A DNA stretch of 7,030 nt from Bacillota bacterium (GTDB taxonomy: Bacteria > Bacillota > Clostridia > Peptostreptococcales > Anaerovoracaceae), in NCBI GenBank assembly GCA_016282655.1, contig JAEELK010000139.1, positions 1 to 7,030 of the forward strand. Reading direction: 5' to 3'. A model generated the notes under the pieces. That model worked only from the letters and a program-made list of their open reading frames with translations, was not told the origin of the DNA and ran no database searches. Below are positions 1-7,030 of the stretch, piece after piece; the stretch's first letter is position 1, and the number at the start of each line of letters is the position of its first letter. Position numbers and translations under genes: made by a program.

Positions 1-2315
<2,315 letters not shown>

Positions 2316-2341
2316 AGGAGAGACGCCGATCCGAAGAGGCG

Positions 2342-2357
2342 CCGGCCGCCCGGCCGG
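2342..2357. other. GC-only hairpin between the methyltransferase and protease genes
   Basis: CCGGCC (2342-2347) and GGCCGG (2352-2357) form a perfect 6-bp stem around a GCCC loop, 26 bases after the methyltransferase stop. No T-run follows on either strand, so it does not meet the usual description of an intrinsic terminator. It may act as an mRNA 3'-end stabiliser or weak pause, or may simply reflect GC-rich DNA. The rest of the gap holds an orphan AAGGAGA just after the stop (about 2315-2321) with no start codon at a usable distance. Confidence 0.35.
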
Positions 2358-2373
2358 GATCCGGGACAATGAA

Positions 2374-3405
2374 ATGAAAGCGGTGAAAGCAATGGAAGAA
2401 ATCAAAGAGAAGAAGCGCAGATTCAAGGGAAACAATCTCCTGTGGATCCTTTTTCTCGTAATGGCTCTGTATATTATCCTCTCGTCACTTCCGGCCGGAC
2501 TGATCGATCGGCTCCTTGCCCCTATGGGGGCCGATTCTCCGGCGATCGCGTTCATCAATTATTATTACGCGTATACTGTGTCACCGCTCATCCTGCTGTT
2601 CATCGTCTGCGCGGTCGTGAAAAAGAATCACTTTATCCTCAGATCCTTTCTCCCGAAGGGCGCCTGCAGGGATCACAGGATAGAGGTGGTCGAGGACACT
2701 TATGAAGCATCGCAGGAAAACACCTGGAAGAACCTGCTGCTGGGGCTGTTCCTGGGATTTCTGACGAATGCCGCCTGCATCCTCTGCGCGACGATCCACG
2801 GCGACCTCAGATTCTCCCTGGATGCCGGCATCGCGATGCTTCCCATATTTCTTTACGCGCTGCTGATGGTCTTCATCCAGAGTTCCTCCGAGGAACTCTG
2901 GTGCAGGGGCTATCTGTATGAGAGGATCTGCATCCATTATCCGCTCTGGCTGGCGGTGCTGGTCAACGGGGTCTTTTTCGGCCTGTTCCACATCTTCAAC
3001 GACGGCGTCACCGTTCTTGCGATCGTCGACATCACGCTCTGCGGCTTTTCTTATTCCCTCGTCCGCTGGTACACGGGCAGCATCTGGATCGTCATGGGCA
3101 TGCATACGATGTGGAATTTCACGCAGAATTTCATCTTCGGCCTGCCGAACAGCGGGCTCGTATCCGAGGTCTCCATCTTTCGCGTGGACGCCATGAACGC
3201 CGTGAGCAATCTGATCTATGACTACGACTTCGGGGTAGAGGGGGCGCTCCCCTCGGTGCTGACCGAGATCGCGCTCTGCGTCATCGTCCTCTTGCTCGCG
3301 AAGAAAGAGGGCAGGCTCGGAGAGCTGAGGATGAGCTACGAAAAGAAGGCCGCGCTTGCCGCGCAGGCGGAGCGCGAAGCGCCCGGCGCGGAGCTTCAGG
3401 GCTAG
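2374..3405 (+). CDS. CPBP-family intramembrane metalloprotease (CAAX protease / Abi type)
   Basis: This is a membrane protein with the CPBP glutamic-type intramembrane protease motifs. They are EELWCRG (Glu173, Glu174, Arg178), FGLFH ending at His206, and MHTMWN with His244 and Asn248. These match the EExxxR, FxxxH and HxxxN/D signature of Rce1-like proteases and bacteriocin self-immunity proteins. Hydrophobic spans lie near residues 22-40, 66-82, 118-142, 151-169, 189-206, 212-232, 234-250 and 295-309. A charged, Lys/Glu-rich C-terminal tail (310-343) is probably cytoplasmic. The start is uncertain. ATG 2374 follows a weak GGGA; in-frame ATG 2392 follows GGTGA at 5 bases and would give 337 residues beginning MEEIKEKKRR. 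The substrate is unknown: no bacteriocin, prenylated-protein or anti-sigma gene is next to it. The first third uses more AT-rich codons than its neighbours. Family is secure, function is not. Confidence 0.88.
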   Translation: MKAVKAMEEIKEKKRRFKGNNLLWILFLVMALYIILSSLPAGLIDRLLAPMGADSPAIAFINYYYAYTVSPLILLFIVCAVVKKNHFILRSFLPKGACRDHRIEVVEDTYEASQENTWKNLLLGLFLGFLTNAACILCATIHGDLRFSLDAGIAMLPIFLYALLMVFIQSSSEELWCRGYLYERICIHYPLWLAVLVNGVFFGLFHIFNDGVTVLAIVDITLCGFSYSLVRWYTGSIWIVMGMHTMWNFTQNFIFGLPNSGLVSEVSIFRVDAMNAVSNLIYDYDFGVEGALPSVLTEIALCVIVLLLAKKEGRLGELRMSYEKKAALAAQAEREAPGAELQG

Positions 3406-3447
3406 CGCGGCTCCTTCCCGGAGACGGCGGCGGCAGGGGAGAAGGCC

Positions 3448-3476
3448 TTGCGCATTCAGGCCGTTTATAGTAAAAT
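3448..3476 (+). promoter_or_regulatory. Predicted sigma-A-type promoter for the 160-residue protein and GGDEF genes
   Basis: TTGCGC (3448-3453) is separated by exactly 17 bases from TAAAAT (3471-3476). The -10 matches TATAAT at 5 of 6 positions and the -35 matches TTGACA at 3 of 6. TATAGT (3466-3471) is an overlapping alternative -10. The stretch 3463-3488 is the most conspicuous AT-rich island in an otherwise GC-rich window, and it lies about 75 bases before the next start codon. Transcription would begin near 3483. I see no convincing terminator for the protease gene in the GC-rich part before it (3406-3447). Confidence 0.6.
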
Positions 3477-3487
3477 AATCTATTATT
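3474..3487. repeat. Perfect inverted repeat over the -10/start region, possible operator
   Basis: AATAAT-CT-ATTATT is a perfect 6-bp inverted repeat with a 2-base centre. It overlaps the end of the predicted -10 and the expected transcription start. A repressor bound here would block the promoter. Short AT-rich palindromes are common by chance in AT-rich promoter cores, so this is a candidate only; no regulator gene is present in the window. Confidence 0.35.
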
Positions 3488-3506
3488 CTGTCAAAGTCAT
3501 CATGCC

Positions 3507-3521
3507 GCGCCGCATCGGCGC
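3507..3521 (+). promoter_or_regulatory. Leader hairpin upstream of the 160-residue protein gene
   Basis: GCGCCG-CAT-CGGCGC forms a perfect 6-bp stem with a 3-base loop. It falls in the predicted 5' leader, 20 bases before the GGAG ribosome-binding site (3542-3545). An overlapping, mutually exclusive pairing also exists: TGCCGCG (3503-3509) with CGCGGCA (3530-3536). Two competing folds in a short leader could modulate translation. The leader is too short, and lacks the conserved motifs, for a c-di-GMP riboswitch. Confidence 0.35.
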
Positions 3522-3551
3522 TTCCCGGCCGCGGCAAGCACGGAGACGAAG

Positions 3552-4034
3552 ATGAAGGGTCCGAATTACAAATACGTCCGCATCCAGGGCAAGGAGCTTG
3601 CCATAAATACGATGCACGCGAAGGGCATCTTCAGCATGTGCTGGAAGCTGATCCAGAACGACGTGATGGACGCGGAGGATGCCGAACTCTACCGCGAGAT
3701 CGACGCCTGGTTCGCGGAGAACCTGCCCTGGCCGCCGCAGTGCAAGAATCGCGAGCCGGTCATCTGCTGGTTCAAGACGGAGAATTCGGAGGAGATGCTG
3801 AAGATGATGCGGCCCGCCATGTGGCTGCTCGAAAAGTACGACCATCCGTATTATCTGGTCTACACGAACACGCCGGGCGAGATCGTCTATGAGGACAAAT
3901 ACCAGATCGTCACGAAGACGGACGGGTTTCTACGGGTCGAAGACCTGCAGCCCTCCTGGTCCCCGCAGGACGAGGAGGAAGCGGAGGAGCAGGCGGAGGA
4001 AGGAACAGACCCCGCGCAGGGAGACGAATATTGA
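3552..4034 (+). CDS. Uncharacterised 160-residue protein with acidic C-terminal tail
   Basis: I do not recognise this family. The product is soluble, with no signal peptide or membrane span. Residues 1-133 look like a compact mixed alpha/beta domain rich in aromatics: Trp31, Trp53, Trp60, Trp73 and Trp91, plus a DHPYYLVY segment at 97-104. There are three scattered cysteines (Cys30, Cys64, Cys71) but no obvious metal-binding spacing. Residues 140-160 are a low-complexity acidic tail (DEEEAEEQAEE and onwards), probably disordered. The start ATG 3552 follows GGAG (3542-3545) at 6 bases. The gene sits directly under the predicted promoter, and its stop overlaps the TTG start of the membrane GGDEF gene. 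That suggests co-production and perhaps a shared pathway, such as a partner or modulator of the diguanylate cyclase. Coding status is supported by the ribosome-binding site, the overlap and normal codon use; function is unknown. Confidence 0.82.
   Translation: MKGPNYKYVRIQGKELAINTMHAKGIFSMCWKLIQNDVMDAEDAELYREIDAWFAENLPWPPQCKNREPVICWFKTENSEEMLKMMRPAMWLLEKYDHPYYLVYTNTPGEIVYEDKYQIVTKTDGFLRVEDLQPSWSPQDEEEAEEQAEEGTDPAQGDEY
4018..4023 (+). promoter_or_regulatory. Ribosome-binding site that supports a TTG start
   Basis: AGGGAG lies 7 bases before TTG 4031. The surrounding GGAGACGAA is repeated almost exactly before ATG 3552 (3542-3550), so both genes of the pair have the same kind of initiation region. 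This spacing, with the TTGA stop/start overlap, makes TTG 4031 the best start of the GGDEF gene. Confidence 0.65.
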
Positions 4035-5206
4035 ACGAGTACTTTACTTATTACGCCGAATCGAATCTCGTATGCATCGTCATCTTCAGCATCCTGCTGC
4101 TGCATGACTATTTTAACGTGGACCGGCAGGAGAAGCAGATCAAGTTCGACCATTCGCTGATCGCCTTCATGCTCTACTTCCTCTCGGACTCCGTCTGGGC
4201 CGCGATCATCGCCGGGATCTTTCCGTACAACAAGACGACCGTGCTCGTGACGAACACGGCGAACTTCATCCTGATGTCGATGCTCAGCTACATGTGGCTG
4301 CGCTACGTGCTGGCGGCAGAGCAGACCCCGAACCGGGAGCGGCCACTCAACCGCTTCCTCATGGTTTTCCCGTTCCTGCTCACCGCGCTGCTGATGGTCG
4401 TGGTCTATTTCGTCGCCCCGAAACTGCTGCTGGGCCAGGACCTGACGCTGCAGCCGCTCTACTTCTTCTGCCTGATCACCGTGCCCGCCGTCTACGTCAT
4501 AGCGGTGCTGATCTATACCTTGCGCAGGATGCACCGGGAAGAGAATCCGCTGGAAAAGAGAAAGCATTTCGCCATCGGCGTCTTCCCGCTGCTCGTGGTC
4601 ATCGGCGGTCTGCTGCAGACGATCCTGCTCTCGCAGGTGCCCATCTTCTGCTTCTGCTGCACCATCCTGATGCTGATCTACTACATCCGCTCCATGGAGA
4701 CGCAGATCTCCCTGGACCCGCTGACGGAGCTCAACAACCGCAGCCAGCTGATGCGCTACGTTTCCCTGAAGAGCAATCTCTACCGCGAGGGCCGGCTCAC
4801 CTACGTGATCATGCTCGACGTCAACGACTTCAAATCCATCAACGACAAGTACGGGCACGCGGAAGGGGACCGGGCGCTGATCATCACCGCGAAGTCCCTC
4901 CAGCGGACCGTCAACAAGAATAACGCGCCGGTCTTTCTGGGCCGCTACGGCGGGGATGAGTTCATCCTCATCGCGCATCCGAACGCGGAAGGCGAGATCG
5001 AGCCGCTGCTCGCGGAGCTGCGCGCGGAGGTCGAAGCCGCCTGCCGGGCGGAGGGGACGCCTTATCTCATCTCCGTCAGCATCGGCTATGACTGCCTGAC
5101 GGCGCCCCCGGACAGCATCCAGAAGTGCATCCAGCGCGCGGATATGAAGATGTATCTGGACAAGGAATACTGCAAGCTGCACGGGCGCAGCACGGTCTGC
5201 CGCTAA
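4031..5206 (+). CDS. Membrane-bound diguanylate cyclase (seven spans plus GGDEF domain)
   Basis: The protein is predicted to make the second messenger c-di-GMP from two GTP at the membrane. Of 391 residues, about 1-220 form a membrane region with seven hydrophobic spans (near 11-26, 42-63, 70-94, 108-129, 143-163, 181-200, 203-219). The loops at 95-107 and 164-180 are Arg/Lys-rich, which places the N-terminus outside and the catalytic domain inside. The GGDEF domain runs from DPLTELNNRSQL (229-240) to the end. It has the metal ligand Asp263, guanine-contacting Asn271 and Asp280, and an intact RYGGDEF (305-311), so it should be active. The product-inhibition I-site RxxD is missing: the equivalent residues 298-301 are NAPV. 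There is no EAL, PAS or GAF domain. The start is TTG, overlapping the previous stop and preceded by AGGGAG. The membrane part resembles no sensor family I can name, so the signal is unknown. Confidence 0.92.
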   Translation: MNEYFTYYAESNLVCIVIFSILLLHDYFNVDRQEKQIKFDHSLIAFMLYFLSDSVWAAIIAGIFPYNKTTVLVTNTANFILMSMLSYMWLRYVLAAEQTPNRERPLNRFLMVFPFLLTALLMVVVYFVAPKLLLGQDLTLQPLYFFCLITVPAVYVIAVLIYTLRRMHREENPLEKRKHFAIGVFPLLVVIGGLLQTILLSQVPIFCFCCTILMLIYYIRSMETQISLDPLTELNNRSQLMRYVSLKSNLYREGRLTYVIMLDVNDFKSINDKYGHAEGDRALIITAKSLQRTVNKNNAPVFLGRYGGDEFILIAHPNAEGEIEPLLAELRAEVEAACRAEGTPYLISVSIGYDCLTAPPDSIQKCIQRADMKMYLDKEYCKLHGRSTVCR

Positions 5207-5224
5207 GGGAGAAGAGCGGACCTT

Positions 5225-5241
5225 CCCGCGCTCCGCGCGGG
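5225..5241. other. GC-rich hairpin after the GGDEF gene
   Basis: CCCGCGC (5225-5231) and GCGCGGG (5235-5241) form a perfect 7-bp stem with a 3-base TCC loop, 19 bases after the GGDEF stop. Its position fits a transcription terminator, but no T-run follows (GCAAGAAAA instead), so termination efficiency is doubtful. It may instead protect the 3' end of the upstream mRNA. Confidence 0.4.
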
Positions 5242-5261
5242 GCAAGAAAACACGAACATCT

Positions 5262-5294
5262 ATGCTGCATTTCGGCGACAGGAAAGGACAGCAT
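5262..5294 (+). promoter_or_regulatory. Inverted repeat that places the cysteine synthase ribosome-binding site in a loop
   Basis: ATGCTG (5262-5267) and CAGCAT (5289-5294) are perfect 6-bp complements flanking 21 bases. The AAAGGA ribosome-binding site (5283-5288) lies at the 3' edge of that loop, and the start ATG is 5300. The fold would leave the site exposed or partly constrained. The stem is weak and the match may be chance. No promoter or T-box-like element is convincing in the 93-base gap. Confidence 0.25.
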
Positions 5295-5299
5295 CTCAT

Positions 5300-6229
5300 A
5301 TGGTCTTAAACAACATCCTGGAGGCGGTGGGCAAAACGCCGCTCATCCGCCTCAACCGCATGCCGGAGCCCGGCAGCGCGGAGATCCTGGTGAAGATGGA
5401 GGCGCTCAACGTGGGCGGTTCCATCAAGACCCGCACGGCGCTCAACATGCTGGAAGAAGCGGAGCGGAAGGGCCTGATCGACAAGGACAGCGTCATCGTG
5501 GAGCCCACCAGCGGCAACCAGGGCATCGGCCTGGCGCTGGTCGGCGCGGTGAAGGGCTACCGCACCATCATCATCATGCCCGACTCCGTGAGCGCGGAGC
5601 GGGCCAAGCTGGTCTGCCACTACGGCGCCAAAGTGCAGTTCATCCACGACGCCGGCGACATCGGGAAATGCATGGACGAGTGCCTGCAGACCGCGCTGCG
5701 CATGCAGGAAAAGGATCCGCACGTCTTCGTGCCCCAGCAGTTCACCAACCCGGACAACAAGCTCGCGCAGATCCGATTCACCGCGAAGGAGATCCTGGAC
5801 GACCTCGAAGGCCCCGTGCACGGTTTCTGCAGCGGCATCGGTACCGGCGGAACGCTCTCCGGCATCGGGGAAGTCCTGAAGGAGCGTTTCCCGGAGATCG
5901 AGATCTGGGCGGTGGAGCCGGAGCACGCGGCCATTTTGGCCGGCGGCATGATCGGCACGCACATCCAGATGGGCATCGGGGACGGCATCATCCCGGAGAT
6001 CCTGAACCGCGAGATCTACGACGACATCTGCATCATCACGGACGAGGAGGCGCTGGACACCGCGAAGCGTCTGGCGCGCGAGGAGGGCCTGATGTGCGGC
6101 ATCTCCAGCGGCACGAACGTGGCCGCCGCCATGAAGCTCGCGAAGAAGCTCGGTCCCGGCAAGACCGTCGTGACGGTGCTGCCGGACACTGCCGAACGCT
6201 ATTTCTCAACGCCGCTCTTCGGGGAATAG
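5300..6229 (+). CDS. cysK: Cysteine synthase-family PLP enzyme (O-acetylserine sulfhydrylase-like)
   Basis: This is a fold-type II PLP enzyme, expected to form L-cysteine from O-acetylserine and sulfide in the cytoplasm. The 309 residues match the family length. Visible motifs are NILEAVGKTPLIRLNR at the start, the Schiff-base Lys43 in NVGGSIKTR, the substrate loop TSGNQG (70-75), QQFTNP (146-151), the phosphate-binding GTGGT (181-185), GIGDG (225-229), GISSGTNVAAA (267-277) with Ser270 near the PLP ring nitrogen, and LPDTAERYFSTPLF near the end. It departs from textbook CysK: Gln74 replaces Thr in TSGNTG, Val38 replaces Pro before the lysine loop, and HEKTTGPEI is replaced by QIRFTAKEI. It may therefore belong to a divergent branch with another nucleophile or acceptor. 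ATG 5300 follows AAAGGA at 11 bases. The permease gene begins 54 bases after its stop with no terminator between, suggesting one transcript. Confidence 0.88.
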   Translation: MVLNNILEAVGKTPLIRLNRMPEPGSAEILVKMEALNVGGSIKTRTALNMLEEAERKGLIDKDSVIVEPTSGNQGIGLALVGAVKGYRTIIIMPDSVSAERAKLVCHYGAKVQFIHDAGDIGKCMDECLQTALRMQEKDPHVFVPQQFTNPDNKLAQIRFTAKEILDDLEGPVHGFCSGIGTGGTLSGIGEVLKERFPEIEIWAVEPEHAAILAGGMIGTHIQMGIGDGIIPEILNREIYDDICIITDEEALDTAKRLAREEGLMCGISSGTNVAAAMKLAKKLGPGKTVVTVLPDTAERYFSTPLFGE

Positions 6230-6283
6230 CAGAGCCTGACGCTGCCTGGGCAAAGGCGATCGAACGATAGAAAAGGACCCTCT

Positions 6284-7030
6284 ATGTCATTTCTGATCGA
6301 CGGATACCCGCTCTGGATCATCGGCCTCATCTGCCTGGGTGTCTTTATGGCTTCCTTCGTGGACGCCATCGGAGGCGGAGGCGGGATCATTTCGCTTCCG
6401 ACCTATCTCCTCGCGGGGCTGCCTGCGCATTACGCGCTGGGCACGAACAAGCTCTCCGCGGCCATCGGGACGGTCGCTTCCACGGCGCGCTACATCAAAA
6501 ACGGCTACGTCGACTGGTTCCTCGGCGTCCCTTCCATCCTGCTGGCGCTCCTGGGCTCGCACCTGGGCACGCGCCTGCAGCTCATGATGGACGAGCGCTA
6601 TCTGAAATACCTGCTGCTCTTCGTGCTGCCCGTGGTGGCCTTCGTGGTGCTGCGGGAAAAGAGCCTTCCGGAAACGGCGGGGGAGATGGCGCGCGGAAAG
6701 CGGGCCGCCATCGTCTGGAGCGCCGCCCTGATCGTCGGCGCCTACGACGGCTTCTACGGGCCCGGCACGGGCACCTTCCTGCTCCTGCTCTTCTGCCGCG
6801 CGGCCAAAATGGACGTGCGCACGGCCTCCGGCAACATGAAGCTCGTGAACCTTGCCTCCAACATCGGTTCTCTCTTCACCTCGCTGGCGGCCGGGAAGGT
6901 GATGATCGCCATCGGGCTGATCTCCGCGCTCTTCTCCGTGGCGGGGCATTATCTGGGCGCGGGGCTCACCATCCGAAACGGCTCGCGCGTGGTAAAGCCC
7001 ATCATCCTTCTGGTGCTCTGCCTTTTGACC
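6284..7030 (+). CDS. TSUP-family (TauE/SafE/YfcA-like) membrane permease, 3' end cut by window
   Basis: An uninterrupted frame from ATG 6284 to the window end encodes 249 residues. It is strongly hydrophobic, with about seven or eight spans. AAAGGA (6272-6277) lies 6 bases before the ATG. The family's two internal repeats are visible. The first has DAIGGGGGIISLP (27-39) followed by GTNKLSAAIGT (53-63). The second has GAYDGFYGPGTGTF (152-165) followed by ASGNMKLVNLASN (181-193). TSUP proteins are typically about 250-260 residues, so only a few C-terminal residues and the stop are likely missing. Characterised relatives move sulfite, sulfoacetate, thiosulfate or other small, often sulfur-containing, anions, but many YfcA-like members have no known substrate. 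Position directly behind a cysteine synthase-like gene makes a sulfur compound a reasonable guess. Direction of transport is not evident. Confidence 0.9.
   Translation, partial: MSFLIDGYPLWIIGLICLGVFMASFVDAIGGGGGIISLPTYLLAGLPAHYALGTNKLSAAIGTVASTARYIKNGYVDWFLGVPSILLALLGSHLGTRLQLMMDERYLKYLLLFVLPVVAFVVLREKSLPETAGEMARGKRAAIVWSAALIVGAYDGFYGPGTGTFLLLLFCRAAKMDVRTASGNMKLVNLASNIGSLFTSLAAGKVMIAIGLISALFSVAGHYLGAGLTIRNGSRVVKPIILLVLCLLT

Noticed and set aside
2342..2357. GC hairpin as an intrinsic terminator after the methyltransferase gene
   Set aside because: There is no T-run downstream on either strand, so it is listed only as a hairpin of unknown role.
3477..3551. c-di-GMP riboswitch upstream of the unknown/GGDEF pair
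   Set aside because: The predicted leader is only about 70 bases, and the conserved GEMM-type sequence elements are absent.
3887..5299. 470-codon open frame on the minus strand opposite the GGDEF gene
   Set aside because: It mirrors a well-supported + strand gene. Its product is Arg/Asp/His-rich low-complexity sequence typical of antisense frames in GC-rich coding DNA, with no recognisable domain.
5262..5309. 15-codon frame before the cysteine synthase gene as a cysteine-sensing leader peptide
   Set aside because: It contains no cysteine codons and no ribosome-binding site precedes it.
5125..6270. 381-codon + strand frame overlapping the cysteine synthase gene
   Set aside because: It is an alternative-frame shadow of the cysteine synthase gene. 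The product is a Gly/Arg/His-rich low-complexity string, and it would overlap two genuine genes.

Overview
The window reads as ordinary chromosomal DNA from a GC-rich Gram-positive anaerobe, most likely a gut Clostridia relative (Lachnospiraceae/Oscillospiraceae-like). This is inferred from the high GC content (roughly 60 percent by eye), the AAAGGA/GGAG ribosome-binding sites, short gaps between genes, the tgt sequence, and the mix of a CPBP protease, a membrane GGDEF protein and a TSUP permease. The genus cannot be fixed from the sequence alone. All supported genes lie on the + strand. There is no mobile element, CRISPR array, tRNA/rRNA gene or phage gene. No gap between genes exceeds about 150 bases.

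Region 1 (1-2315) is an RNA-modification pair. tgt encodes tRNA-guanine transglycosylase, with all catalytic and zinc-binding residues present. Its stop overlaps the start (ATGA) of a [4Fe-4S] m5U methyltransferase of the RlmC/RlmD/TrmA family that lacks the N-terminal TRAM domain. The overlap implies coordinated translation of two RNA-modifying enzymes.

Region 2 (2316-3405) carries a multi-membrane-span CPBP-family (CAAX protease / bacteriocin-immunity type) putative protease with intact E-E, R, H and H motifs. Its substrate is unknown.

Region 3 (3406-5206) begins with the clearest regulatory DNA in the window. A 146-base gap holds an AT-rich sigma-A-type promoter (TTGCGC, 17 bases, TAAAAT), a perfect AATAAT/ATTATT inverted repeat over its -10/start region, and a GC-rich leader hairpin. 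The promoter would drive an unrecognised 160-residue soluble protein with an acidic tail. That gene overlaps by 4 bases (TTGA) a seven-span membrane diguanylate cyclase that starts with TTG. The overlap suggests that the unknown protein and the c-di-GMP synthase work together.

Region 4 (5207-7030) is a sulfur-flavoured pair: a cysteine synthase-family PLP enzyme with several active-site deviations, then a TSUP (TauE/SafE/YfcA-like) permease cut by the window end just short of its expected C-terminus. A plausible reading is cysteine synthesis plus transport of a sulfur-containing anion, but neither substrate can be read from sequence.

I did not find a clearly new multi-gene system. The best candidate for something undescribed is the unknown gene plus seven-span GGDEF unit with its own promoter and operator-like palindrome.
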